A stretch of DNA of 64,000 nt, taken from assembly GCF_900156175.1 (NCBI RefSeq), contig NZ_FTMV01000022.1, positions 1 to 64,000 of the forward strand. The letters are read 5' to 3'. The stretch is from Janthinobacterium sp. TND4EL3. GTDB taxonomy: Bacteria > Pseudomonadota > Gammaproteobacteria > Burkholderiales > Burkholderiaceae_D. The translations under genes were made by a program, and so were the position numbers. The notes beneath the pieces were generated by a model. The model was not told the origin of the DNA and made no database searches. It saw only the letters and a list, made by a program, of their open reading frames with translations. This document shows positions 8,226 to 16,049 of the stretch, in pieces; positions within the stretch are counted from its first letter, which is position 1, and each line of letters starts with the position of its first letter.

Positions 8226-8410
8226 TACGGCCCGGCACCATCGCAGAAGCCTGGCGCAGCTGCAGGACCGGCTGCAAGCTGGGATATGCCGCCGAGGATG
8301 GCTCCTTGTATAGCTGGCTAGGCGGCGTACTGTCCGCGCACCGCAATACGGGCCTGGCGCAGCGCCTGCTGGAAGACGCTACACTACCAAACACCGGCTC
8401 AACGATTTGA
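8222..8410 (+). pseudogene. fragment of a GNAT acetyltransferase gene
   Basis: The frame from 8222 reads KLGYAAEDGSLYSWLGGVL followed by SAHRNTGLAQRLLEDA, which matches the beta4/motif A part of a GNAT (SWLGGV, then R-N-T-G-L-A acetyl-CoA loop). The sequence then diverges into a short tail and a stop, and no N-terminal or C-terminal half of the enzyme is present. The rest of the gap to 8661 shows no coding signal. I read it as a decayed internal piece, marking the left border of the AT-richer islet. Confidence 0.5.
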
Positions 8411-8661
8411 GCAGTGTGTTGCATTGATCGATTGAATCCGCAGCCAAGAACAGCCGTTCGCGTTGACGTGCAATGCCTGACTTTTCTCGCTAGGTATTTC
8501 GCGGTGCTCATGGGCCGCTGGAGGCCATAATCTGATTCCCGCCACTTCCGGGAAAAGTTGATTATTTGCAATGCGAGCATGAACTAGTTAAACTAATCGG
8601 ATACTAACTTCCCCTCTTCAATATTCGTACCAGTCAACTTAAATTTTAGCGAGACAAAGCC

Positions 8662-8883
8662 ATGGCACTTGATGGATTAATCGAGATTGCATTGCGAGTT
8701 GGCGCCGAAGTAATCATTGTCGGTATATTTTATTGGCCGGGATGGCTACTACTGCGGATAATTACGGTAGGTCGCTATCCACCTCCAATTGGCAAACCGC
8801 ATAACCAAATGGATGTTGGCAGCTTCGGATTTTGTGTATTTCCCATTGTGCTGATCCTATGTATGCCAGGAGCACGTCAATAG
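8662..8883 (+). CDS. small membrane protein
   Basis: A 73-residue hydrophobic protein with two predicted membrane segments (about residues 13-35 and 52-68) separated by a short loop rich in Pro and Asn. It is unlike any family I can name. The base composition is clearly more AT-rich than the genes on either side, as is the following 2 kb, which suggests acquisition from elsewhere. The ribosome site is weak (GAG, 11 bases upstream). Confidence 0.5.
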   Translation: MALDGLIEIALRVGAEVIIVGIFYWPGWLLLRIITVGRYPPPIGKPHNQMDVGSFGFCVFPIVLILCMPGARQ

Positions 8884-8968
8884 ATGTTTTTCATTCTAAC
8901 TCGTCATTGCACACTGGTATTCTGCGTCACTGAATTTGGTCGTTGAGCGTGCACTTTGGCAAAGCAAA

Positions 8969-8998
8969 ACAGACCGGTTTGGGTCGAATCTGGTCTGT
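8969..8998. repeat. inverted repeat
   Basis: ACAGACC (8969-8975) pairs with GGTCTGT (8992-8998) around a 16-base loop. It lies in the non-coding stretch 8884-9203 and may be part of a terminator or a relic of a mobile-element end. No T-tract follows. Confidence 0.4.
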
Positions 8999-9032
8999 CG
9001 TAGGGCGCGCTAGATTTTCCATCCGACAACCT

Positions 9033-9071
9033 GCTATGCTGGTCCGAACGGCCGGCTTCGGCCAGCATAGC
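9033..9071. repeat. strong 15-bp hairpin
   Basis: GCTATGCTGG (9033-9042) pairs perfectly with CCAGCATAGC (9062-9071), and after a one-base bulge CCGAA (9044-9048) pairs with TTCGG (9057-9061) around an 8-base GC loop. This is by far the most stable small structure in the islet. There is no U-run after it on either strand, so a simple intrinsic terminator is not evident. Confidence 0.6.
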
Positions 9072-9203
9072 AAACTTACCCAGCGTGCAGACTGATATGA
9101 GTATTTACTGGTGGCAACAACGGAGCGACAAGCAAGCCACCGAAGCGGATCTCCGCTTCGCCTCCACGGCATGAAGGCCGTGGTGCTGCGCAAAAAATCG
9201 ACG

Positions 9204-9509
9204 ATGAAATGGAATCAATGCATTTCCCTTTTAGTAACATTCGTTGGCAGCTTTATCGCATTTGCCTTCGTTTATTACCTGCTGGACCTTTCCTCAGGAT
9301 TTCTTGCGCTAGGTCCCAACGGGAATAAGGAACCATTTTTCTTCCAGATAATGGATTTTCTTGATCGCGTTGGCGGCTTTTTTACCGGAGTTCCATTTCA
9401 CAAAAGAAATGCCGGACGGGCAATCTTATTTTACGCAACAATATTTGCATTGTGGATAACCTTCTTGGATCACAAGAGAATGCAAAACCAAAAAAAGGAC
9501 CGTAAATAA
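9204..9509 (+). CDS. small membrane protein
   Basis: About 101 residues from the ATG at 9204 (MKWNQCISLL). Hydrophobic helices lie near residues 5-28 and 73-90, with a charged C-terminus KRMQNQKKDRK. Upstream in-frame starts at 9171 and 9111 exist, but they would add an Arg-rich, GC-rich leader without a ribosome site. I do not recognise the family. AT-rich like its neighbours. Confidence 0.45.
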   Translation: MKWNQCISLLVTFVGSFIAFAFVYYLLDLSSGFLALGPNGNKEPFFFQIMDFLDRVGGFFTGVPFHKRNAGRAILFYATIFALWITFLDHKRMQNQKKDRK

Positions 9510-9510
9510 T

Positions 9511-9692
9511 GGCTTTGTTGCACAAATAAACTGAGAGTGTAATAGCCCCTTACCCCAGACGGAATTAGGCCATAGCCACCGTCGTCGGCGTACCGATGAG
9601 TATTCTCATCAAACCGGACACCGATTCTTACACCAAGCTGGACACCGAATGGCATTTGAACCCGGACACCATGTCTCTTAGCCGGACAGTCA
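9511..9692. mobile_element. decayed insertion-sequence ends, IS21-like
   Basis: At 9511-9526 GGCTTTGTTGCACAAA resembles a terminal inverted repeat common on IS5/IS6-type elements. From 9614 four copies of a CCGGACACC-like motif recur at 9614, 9638, 9662 and 9682 (24, 24 and 20 bp apart). Regularly spaced copies of TGTCCGG (the same motif on the other strand) are the multiple transposase-binding sites found at IS21-family ends. No transposase gene remains, so these are residues of one or two elements. The stretch 9693-9902 shows nothing further that I can identify. Confidence 0.5.
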
Positions 9693-9935
9693 CTGGAAGT
9701 CGCCGTTGCTGACGACCATGATGTGGATGTTCTTGCCGCCGCCCCGCAAGGCATGTGAACTTCCACGTACATTCCAGATTGGCAACATGTTATCCTTGGG
9801 CGCTAGTGCAGAGTTCGGCCATGAGCTGACATTTCACAAGCAGCCATCCATTGTTAGCGGCCCCAATACGGGACAAAAATATTTTCCTGACCTCTAGGCT
9901 AAATTTTTTCTCCGTTTAGTTACACCCCAGATATC

Positions 9936-10337
9936 TTGGTCATCGAGTTGCCGAAAGACAGTGCACGATTGAAAATTCAAGCGTTTGAATCAGAATGGGG
10001 ACCTACGGATGAAATCCTCTGCTATTGGGATGGAATATTGTTCGGCCAAGCCACGCCCAACGATAATTTGAGGTTTGCAAAGTTGCTACCCAAGCTGGAT
10101 CGTCAGAGGAATTATCATTGGCCAAGTGCCGATTCCTATGCATCTGCAATGGTAAGTTTGCTGACCCAATTTCCTCAACTTGAAGTTTGCTGTGAGCGGG
10201 ACTGTGATCAGTATGATGTTGCCCGAATTGACACAATTGACGAACTGTTTGGACAGCTTGAATTAGTGCAGTCCTATGGTCTGAACGGCCGAATTCAATG
10301 TCCAAGTTTCTCGTATCGTCCCGTTGAAAAGAATTAA
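9936..10337 (+). CDS. hypothetical protein, possibly 5'-truncated
   Basis: A 133-residue acidic soluble protein from a TTG codon; the frame is open back to 9903 and has no ATG or ribosome site, so the true N-terminus may have been lost to the adjacent IS end. The text YWDGILFGQATPNDNL and later CERDCDQYDVARIDTIDELF does not match a family I know. AT-rich composition and position within the islet suggest horizontal origin. It could be an immunity-type protein, but that is only a guess from size and acidity. Confidence 0.4.
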   Translation: MVIELPKDSARLKIQAFESEWGPTDEILCYWDGILFGQATPNDNLRFAKLLPKLDRQRNYHWPSADSYASAMVSLLTQFPQLEVCCERDCDQYDVARIDTIDELFGQLELVQSYGLNGRIQCPSFSYRPVEKN

Positions 10338-10452
10338 CTTCGAAGTTCTGAACGAGCATATTCGGGAAAGTCCCGGATTGTTCAATTCGAATGCCAGGAA
10401 GTTCCAGGAGCGGACGTCCAAACCTGACGTGGCAAGAGATCATCTATTTTAA
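10285..10452 (+). pseudogene. open reading remnant overlapping the preceding ORF
   Basis: In the +1-shifted frame relative to the previous ORF the sequence is open from 10285 to a stop at 10450-10452 and reads INFEVLNEHIRESPGLF then NSNARKFQERTSKPDVARDH. There is no start codon or ribosome site. It looks like the C-terminal end of a lost gene, or the continuation of the preceding ORF after a frameshift near 10330. Confidence 0.3.
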
Positions 10453-10470
10453 ATTTATACCAGAGGTTGC

Positions 10471-10842
10471 ATGCGCAATTGTCAGAGCGGAAGTTACTTT
10501 ACGGCTTGTCTGAACATTCGGCCAACGCTACCATTCGAAGCCACGGTTGTCATTCTGGCCGAGGCACTTGGCATCAGTTTCTCGCCTGACGAGGAAGGGA
10601 AATACGAAGAATATCCGGCGTATCGCGCCTTCGCGCTTGGACTGGAAATCGCTCTGTTGGCACCTCCACCGCCGGATATAGATACGCGGGAGATACGCGA
10701 CAACTGTTTTCAGCTAATTATCGATACCTGCGCGGACGTATCCGACGGCGGTGCGGACGTGGATCTGAGCGCTCTTATTGCGGCGCAATTAAGCTCCGCC
10801 ACCGAGCTGGAAATTGAGCGTGTCGACGTAGTCCCTGCGTAA
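10471..10842 (+). CDS. hypothetical protein
   Basis: A 123-residue acidic protein preceded by AGAGG four bases before the ATG. It has no signal peptide or membrane helix, and it contains a Pro-rich turn LLAPPPPDIDTREIRDN in the middle. No family is recognised. It ends the AT-richer islet and runs toward the recombinase gene, 67 bp away on the other strand. Confidence 0.5.
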   Translation: MRNCQSGSYFTACLNIRPTLPFEATVVILAEALGISFSPDEEGKYEEYPAYRAFALGLEIALLAPPPPDIDTREIRDNCFQLIIDTCADVSDGGADVDLSALIAAQLSSATELEIERVDVVPA

Positions 10843-10909
10843 TCCCTCAGGGCGCTGCGCCCGCATGGACGTTCGCTGACGGGCCGCTGCAAGATATTGC
10901 AGGGCACCC

Positions 10910-11929
10910 TCAGGCCGGCGGCTTCTTCTTCGCCTTCAACAAACTCCCCGCCGCATTTTCCTCGAAGCGCCCCGCCTCTTCTATATAGCCGTGCACGGTG
11001 CCGTCGTGGCGCCAGCCGCCCTGGCGCTTGATGGCCTGGAAATCGGCGCCGGCCCGGTGGGCGCTGGTGGCCATGCCGCGGCGCAGGCTGTGGCTCGATA
11101 GTTCCGGCACGTAATCGAGCCCGGCCAGCCGGGCACAGCCTTCCAGTATCGTGTTGATGCTGCTCGCGTGCAATCCCTTTCCTCCCACATGGCCCCACTG
11201 GTTGACGGTGCGCAAGAGCGGGCCGCCGGCGATGCCCGCCACGCCCAGCCAGGCGCGCAGGGCCGTGGCCGGGCAGCAGACGCCGTCGCCGAACGGGATC
11301 GCCTTGACGATGCCCTCTCCCAGTTGATCCGTTTTCGAACGGGGCAAGGTGATCACCAGGCCCTGCGGCTCCCAGCGGATGTCTTCCAGCATCAAACTTA
11401 CCAGTTCGCTGCGGCGGAAAGCGCCAAAAAAGCCCAGCTGCAGCAAGGCGCTGTCGCGCAAGGCCTTGTTGGTGCCCAGGGCGGCCAGCCTGGCGACGAT
11501 CAGTTCCAGGTCTTCCAGGGGCAGCGCCCTCGCCTTCTTCTTCGGCTTGCCGTGCAGGCGGGCGATGCCGGCCAGGGTCTTGCGCACGGTGGGCGTGGAC
11601 GCGGGGTCGGCAAAGCCCTGGTACACATGCCATTGCGACAGGGCCGTCAGGCGCAGGGCCAGCGTGCGCGCGTTCAGGCTGTCCGCATACGCCATCAGGT
11701 AGCGGATGACGGTGGACTCGTCGGCAGGCAGCGCCCCGCCCCAGGCCTGGAAGTGGCGGATGGCGGAACGGTAGGTGCGGCGCGTGTTGTCGGACGTGGC
11801 GGCAGCGAGAAACGCCTGGTGGCGCGCGGCCAGCTCGGCATCGACGAGGGCGCCGCGTAACGGCACGGGAGCCAAGGCGGCGCTTTTGGGCACGGCAACA
11901 CGGCGTTTAGAGAGCGGTAAATCGGGCAT
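10910..11929 (-). CDS. site-specific tyrosine recombinase/integrase
   Basis: About 339 residues. An N-terminal SAM-like DNA-binding domain (NTRRTYRSAIRHFQAWGG) is followed by the catalytic domain with its four marks: Arg I in GAFRRSELVSL, His-x-x-Arg in SHSLRRGMATSAHRAG, the GGWR block and the nucleophilic Tyr in GTVHGYIEEAG. A C-terminal Lys-rich tail follows. It probably mediates integration or excision of a nearby element, or is a domesticated recombinase. The ATG at 11929 is preferred over a TTG at 12034, because the extra 35 codons would run through a palindrome in the promoter region. It is divergent from a KfrA-type gene. Confidence 0.85.
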   Translation of the reverse strand: MPDLPLSKRRVAVPKSAALAPVPLRGALVDAELAARHQAFLAAATSDNTRRTYRSAIRHFQAWGGALPADESTVIRYLMAYADSLNARTLALRLTALSQWHVYQGFADPASTPTVRKTLAGIARLHGKPKKKARALPLEDLELIVARLAALGTNKALRDSALLQLGFFGAFRRSELVSLMLEDIRWEPQGLVITLPRSKTDQLGEGIVKAIPFGDGVCCPATALRAWLGVAGIAGGPLLRTVNQWGHVGGKGLHASSINTILEGCARLAGLDYVPELSSHSLRRGMATSAHRAGADFQAIKRQGGWRHDGTVHGYIEEAGRFEENAAGSLLKAKKKPPA

Positions 11930-11999
11930 GGCGGCGGCGAAATCGGGGTTTTGTACTGGGAGACACACAGAATAGCACGCCAAGCACCCCCATAACACG

Positions 12000-12017
12000 C
12001 GATAAGCGATCTTATCG
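12000..12017. promoter_or_regulatory. palindrome in the integrase/KfrA divergent region
   Basis: CGATAAG-CGAT-CTTATCG is a perfect 7-4-7 inverted repeat, 71 bp upstream of the integrase start and 102 bp upstream of the KfrA-like start. A regulator site is likely from symmetry and position. Confidence 0.5.
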
Positions 12018-12068
12018 TGCCTTATATTTTTCAAAAAAAGATGAAAATTTATATCGTAATATTATGCT

Positions 12069-12094
12069 GTATTACGTATCATGTAATACGTTAC
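12069..12094. promoter_or_regulatory. overlapping palindromes upstream of the KfrA-like gene
   Basis: GTATTAC (12069-12075) and GTAATAC (12083-12089) form an inverted repeat with a 7-base spacer, and the right arm overlaps a second dyad GTAA-TACG-TTAC (12083-12094). The dyads sit 25-50 bp before the KfrA-like start in an AT-rich stretch. KfrA of IncP plasmids represses its own gene by binding such sites; the same is inferred here. Confidence 0.5.
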
Positions 12095-12118
12095 TAAATT
12101 TCGCTCATAGGTGATTTC

Positions 12119-13174
12119 ATGGCCCGCACCGGCATTCTGTACTCTGATGTTATGAAAGCAGCCCAGCTCGTCGCTGCCGATGGACGCAATCCCACGGTCG
12201 ACAATGTGCGCGAAGCGCTGGGCAGCACGGGCAGCAAGAGCACCATCGCGCCCCTGCTCAAGCGCTGGAAGGAAGAGTTCCAGGGCGCGGGCGCCGTGAA
12301 AACGGAGGCAGGCTTGCCGGCCGAACTGATGGAAGCGATGCGCGGCGTCTATGACAAGCAGCAGCGCGACGTGGCGCAGCAGCTGGAAACGGGCATGCAG
12401 CAGCATCGCGCCGAACGCGACGCGGCGCTGGAAACACTGAAGAAGACGGAAAGCGAACGCTTGAAACTGACGGAGGCGCGCGCCGCCCTCACCCAGGAAT
12501 TGCGCGCCACGCAACACGCGCTGGCGCAACTGAAGGAAGAACACCATTTCCGCGCCGTCACGCTGGCCACCCTGCACAGCGACAACGCGGGCCTGACGCA
12601 GCGCCTGGCCGACCGGGGCGAGGAAATCGCGGCCCTGAACCGCCAGCTGGCGCAGGTGCGCTCGCAGTTCGACCATTACCAGGAAGCGGCCGCGACCCAG
12701 CGCAGCGAGGAACGGGCGCAGGCGCAGCAACGGATCAGCCGCCTGGAGCAGGACAACGCGCAGCTGCAGCAGCGGCTGCAAGGCCAGCAGGCCACCCTGG
12801 TGCAGCAAGACATGCGCCTGGCGCAGCTGCAGGCGGAGCAAACACGCTTAAGCAGCGAAGCGGCCGCCGACCGCGAGGCGCTGGCCGCCGTGCGTCCCGA
12901 GCGCGACCAGTTTGAATTTCAATACCTGCAGGCGGCCGCGTCCGCCGACGCCCTGCTGGCCAAGCTCGATACGGCCTTGCTGGCGCTGAACGACGCCAGG
13001 GTGGCGCTGAGCGCGCAGGACAAGCAGCTCGACATGCTGGCGGAGAATAGCCAGGCAACGCAGCAGCGCGCCGAAGCGCTGGCGCAGGAACGCGACGGCT
13101 TGTTGCGCGACAACGCCGGCATGGCGGCCAGGCTGGCCCTGCTCATGGATAGCCAGGAGAAGCGCGCCGTTTGA
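12119..13174 (+). CDS. KfrA-type coiled-coil DNA-binding protein
   Basis: A 351-residue protein with an N-terminal KfrA_N helix-turn-helix (about residues 5-60: LVAADGRNPTVDNVREALG, then KSTIAPLLKRWK) and, from about residue 75 to the end, a long alpha-helical coiled coil rich in Gln, Ala, Arg and Glu. Plasmid KfrA is an autorepressor and an accessory segregation factor. AGGTGA six bases before the ATG supports the start. Here it is chromosomal and paired divergently with a tyrosine recombinase, so a role in control of that recombinase is likely but inferred. Confidence 0.8.
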   Translation: MARTGILYSDVMKAAQLVAADGRNPTVDNVREALGSTGSKSTIAPLLKRWKEEFQGAGAVKTEAGLPAELMEAMRGVYDKQQRDVAQQLETGMQQHRAERDAALETLKKTESERLKLTEARAALTQELRATQHALAQLKEEHHFRAVTLATLHSDNAGLTQRLADRGEEIAALNRQLAQVRSQFDHYQEAAATQRSEERAQAQQRISRLEQDNAQLQQRLQGQQATLVQQDMRLAQLQAEQTRLSSEAAADREALAAVRPERDQFEFQYLQAAASADALLAKLDTALLALNDARVALSAQDKQLDMLAENSQATQQRAEALAQERDGLLRDNAGMAARLALLMDSQEKRAV

Positions 13175-13278
13175 ACCGGTCTGCATGGCCTGGGATCTCC
13201 ATGACGGTTCCGGGACGGGCCTGGCCAGCGTTCAAGGCTTGCTGCGCCCGGCATCGCCATTTGCCTTGGCGGAACGGA

Positions 13279-13770
13279 TCAGGCGGCAGGCTCTCGCTTG
13301 CGTACCTCCGACACTCCCAGCACGAACAGGACGAGCGCCAGGCCGGCGCCGAAATAATCGAGGACATCGAGGCTGGCAAGGAAGACGGCGGTATCGGCCG
13401 GGTCGCCTGGCCGGTAATGCACCCGGATGCGGGCACCTGGCGCCATGCTGGCCAGGCGCCAAGTCGTGACGGCCTGGTCGCGGTGGCAGCCGGCATTGCC
13501 AATGCGCGAGACGCCGATGCGCGCACTTCGGTAGGCCTTGCCCTCCACAGTGTAGCGATAGGCCAGCTTGACGCACCAGTCCTGCGACTTGCCCGTGCGC
13601 TGATACATGCTGCTGCGCACGATTTCGGCGCTGGCCACGGGCCATGCGGGTGACGTGAACTTGTCGTACGCGCGCCAGAAGGAAAAATAGCCTGCCGGAA
13701 TGGCCAGCAGGATCAGGAACCAGCCCATCATTCTTGCCATGGCCGGTTCCATCGCGCCAGGATCCTTCAT
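13279..13770 (-). CDS. DUF3592 membrane protein
   Basis: A 163-residue protein with a membrane helix near residues 14-31, an exoplasmic beta-rich DUF3592 domain (VASAEIVRSSMYQR, YRYTVEGKAYRSARIG, RVHYRPGDPADTAVF) and a second helix near residues 140-155. The ATG at 13770 overlaps the stop of the upstream GNAT gene as ATGA, which fixes the start and implies translational coupling. The family function is unknown. It is the last gene of a four-gene minus-strand operon. Confidence 0.75.
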   Translation of the reverse strand: MKDPGAMEPAMARMMGWFLILLAIPAGYFSFWRAYDKFTSPAWPVASAEIVRSSMYQRTGKSQDWCVKLAYRYTVEGKAYRSARIGVSRIGNAGCHRDQAVTTWRLASMAPGARIRVHYRPGDPADTAVFLASLDVLDYFGAGLALVLFVLGVSEVRKREPAA

Positions 13771-14231
13771 CGCACCGGCCCTGCGGCCCGGTAGCGCACG
13801 CGTATCCACGCGCCCATGGCATCCACGCCGCCGTCGCCTGCGTCTTCGATCCAGCCCGCGCGCGCATACAGGCGCCGCGCGCCCGTATTGACCAGTTGCG
13901 TCTTCAGGCTCAGGCGGGGGCCGAAACGCGCCGCCACGGCGGCCAGCAGCTGCGTGCCCATGCCCTGTCCGCTGTGTGCCGGATGCACGTACAGGTGGTG
14001 CAGGAAGTACTCGGGCGCGTCGCCCGTGTACACGGCGGCAAAGCCGGCGACGGTGCCGTCGCACTCGGCAACGAGGAGGTCTTCGCCCTGCGTCGCGGCC
14101 ATGAATGCGGCGCTGCCGGCGACAGGGCCGTAAGTGGTGCGCCCGGCCACGGCCAGGATGGCCGTGCAGGCCGCCAAATCCGCGCAGGCGTAGGGGCGAA
14201 TCAGGCAGGTGGACATGGCTGGCGCACGCAT
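13767..14231 (-). CDS. GNAT family N-acetyltransferase
   Basis: About 154 residues with a classic GNAT order: IRPYACADLAACTAIL at the start, the beta4 strand FLHHLYVHPAHSGQGMGTQLL with the Q-G-M-G acetyl-CoA loop, and a closing N-T-G-A-R-R-L-Y-A-R-A-G-W block. The substrate is unknown. Start codons are possible at 14234 (GTG), 14231 and 14216; none has a clear ribosome site, which fits coupling to the gene just upstream (stop at 14239). Confidence 0.8.
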   Translation of the reverse strand: MRAPAMSTCLIRPYACADLAACTAILAVAGRTTYGPVAGSAAFMAATQGEDLLVAECDGTVAGFAAVYTGDAPEYFLHHLYVHPAHSGQGMGTQLLAAVAARFGPRLSLKTQLVNTGARRLYARAGWIEDAGDGGVDAMGAWIRVRYRAAGPVR

Positions 14232-14238
14232 CACAAAG

Positions 14239-14790
14239 CTACAGGCGCCGGTTCAGCACGGCGTCGATATCGTGGGTTTTCAGCTCGGCCCGGACTGCGC
14301 CGTCCTGCAGCCAGTAGCCGTCGCCTCCCCGCTGCAGCGCATCCATGTCGAGCGCGCCCAGCGCTGGCGGGATGACGCCGGCGAGAAGCCGCACCACATC
14401 GTCCCATGCCGCATACAGCAGCTTCAGGTACCAGCCGTCGTCGTGGGCAAAGGCGAGAAAGCGGCCGCGCAAGGCGGGTAACGGCCCGGGTGGGCCACGG
14501 TGGCCGAGCATCGCGGCCACGTCCGCGTCGCCCGAGGCCGGCGGCGCGCCATGATAATCAGCCCAGGCATGACTGCCGCAGGCGTACAGGTCTTCCCGGG
14601 CCAGGGGCGGCAGCTGCTGCCGCGCCACCGACTGCCAGGCGGCCGGTTTCCCGGCCGTCCCGGCGCCGCCCTTGCGCAGCACGATGCCGTCCGCGTCCAG
14701 CAGCGCGGGAATCACATCCTTGAATTCGATGCCGGAAGCAACAATCATGCGCTCTTCCGGGTCGTGCCAGAGATACAGATAATGTCTCAA
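14239..14790 (-). CDS. hypothetical protein
   Basis: A 183-residue soluble protein I do not recognise. It begins MRHYLYLWHDPEERMIVASG and has a hydrophobic core around residues 105-125 (RFLAFAHDDGWYLKLLYAAWD). The ATG at 14790 overlaps the stop of the upstream DUF1801 gene as ATGA. No signal peptide, metal motif or catalytic signature is visible. Confidence 0.65.
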   Translation of the reverse strand: MRHYLYLWHDPEERMIVASGIEFKDVIPALLDADGIVLRKGGAGTAGKPAAWQSVARQQLPPLAREDLYACGSHAWADYHGAPPASGDADVAAMLGHRGPPGPLPALRGRFLAFAHDDGWYLKLLYAAWDDVVRLLAGVIPPALGALDMDALQRGGDGYWLQDGAVRAELKTHDIDAVLNRRL

Positions 14791-15221
14791 GTCGGGGTCC
14801 GTTTTGATTTTGGCGCCGTATTGAGCGCCACGGCGGCGCGTATCAGCGCCTTGAACGCCGCAGTATCGAGGTGCGCGCCTTCATGCAGGTCGATGGCCCG
14901 GCGCGTGTTGCCGTCCAGGCTGGCGTTGAACAGGCCGGCCGGGTCGGGCAAGGCGGCGCCCTTGGCGAAGGTGAGTTTTACAGCCAACTTGTACGTTTCG
15001 CCCGTGCATATCATGCCCGCGTGCGACCACACGGGCACGCCGCGCCATTTGACTTCCTCGACCACGTCCGGGTCCGCCGCATGGATCAGCGCCCGCACGG
15101 CGGCCAGGGTTTTGCCGCGCCAGTCCGCCAGCGCGGCGATTTTCGCGTCGATCAGGCTGGCAGCCGACTCGCCGCCGGCCGCTTCTTCCCCGGGCGGCGC
15201 GCTGCTTGCTGCTTTTGTCAT
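14787..15221 (-). CDS. DUF1801 (YdhG-like) protein
   Basis: A 144-residue protein of the DUF1801 group: IHAADPDVVEEVKWRGVPVWSH is the conserved centre, followed by an ICTGETYKLAVKLTFAKGA strand pair and the segment ASLDGNTRRAIDLHEG. The family forms a small alpha/beta fold with no proven reaction. AGGAG lies about ten bases before the ATG at 15221, so this is the first gene of the four-gene operon that continues with the hypothetical, GNAT and DUF3592 genes. Confidence 0.75.
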   Translation of the reverse strand: MTKAASSAPPGEEAAGGESAASLIDAKIAALADWRGKTLAAVRALIHAADPDVVEEVKWRGVPVWSHAGMICTGETYKLAVKLTFAKGAALPDPAGLFNASLDGNTRRAIDLHEGAHLDTAAFKALIRAAVALNTAPKSKRTPT

Positions 15222-15250
15222 GGTTCCCGTCTCCTTCCTGTGCGCTTGCC

Positions 15251-15859
15251 TTACTGCGCAGGATCGGCCATGCAGCTGGCAAGGGTAGCAATCAATTGTG
15301 TACGCAGTGTCTGGTATTGCGCATCCGTCACAAAATCGCGCGGGTCGGCCGGCTGGTTCAGCAGGTAGGCCGTTGCCACCGTGCCGCTGGCGGCGTGCAG
15401 CAGCGTGTACAGGCTGATGATGCCTTGCGCCTGCGCGATACTGGCCTGATTCAATCCTAGCACTTCCACGCCATCGCGCGCGTCCGTTTCCAGCGGCACC
15501 TGATGCGGCGGCTTGCTGCCGGCCGACATCTCCTGCATTTGCGCCACGATGGTCTCGCGGTCGGAGGCAAACTGGCCTGCGGCGCTGCGTTCGATCTTCA
15601 GATTCACGAAGGGCAAGCTGCTCTTGCGGAACAGCATCAGCCGATAGCCGTCGGCCGTCGATACCCGGCGCTCTTCCGCCTTCATCTTGACGATGCGCGT
15701 CGTCGCGCTGGCCGGCAAGCGGTCCTGCGTTTTGAACTGGAACTGGCTGCGGTTGATGCATTGCGCCAACGGCCCCAGGGGATCGGCCGTGCGGTCCTGC
15801 GCCTGCGCTGCCAGTGCGGCAACGAGCATGGGAAGGGCAAGCAAATGGCGGTGTTTCAT
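15251..15859 (-). CDS. secreted hypothetical protein
   Basis: A 202-residue protein with a clear signal peptide (MKHRHLLALPMLVAALAAQAQ, cleavage predicted after AQA). The mature part has two cysteines near its ends (QCINRS and LASCMADP) that could form a disulfide in the periplasm. No family is recognised. It is 29 bp upstream of the DUF1801 gene on the same strand. The 190 bp upstream of it, shared with the divergent DUF535 gene, holds no feature I can name. Confidence 0.65.
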   Translation of the reverse strand: MKHRHLLALPMLVAALAAQAQDRTADPLGPLAQCINRSQFQFKTQDRLPASATTRIVKMKAEERRVSTADGYRLMLFRKSSLPFVNLKIERSAAGQFASDRETIVAQMQEMSAGSKPPHQVPLETDARDGVEVLGLNQASIAQAQGIISLYTLLHAASGTVATAYLLNQPADPRDFVTDAQYQTLRTQLIATLASCMADPAQ

Positions 15860-16049
15860 GGGGCGTGGTCATTTCATCGGGTCAGGGTGCAGCGAGCATA
15901 ACCGTCTACATTGCCACAAAGCAAATGTTTAGTTGTCATCCTCTAAATACGCTTGAAGATAGCTTCTTAATATGAAATTCACCTGGCCCGCGTAGCATTC
16001 ATCCAGGCAAGGCTCTCACTGTGCAGCGCCTGCCCTTACCGGCTCAATC

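Noticed and set aside
8927..9193. Minus-strand 88-codon frame
   Set aside because: It crosses the 9033-9071 hairpin, has no ribosome site and no recognisable protein pattern.
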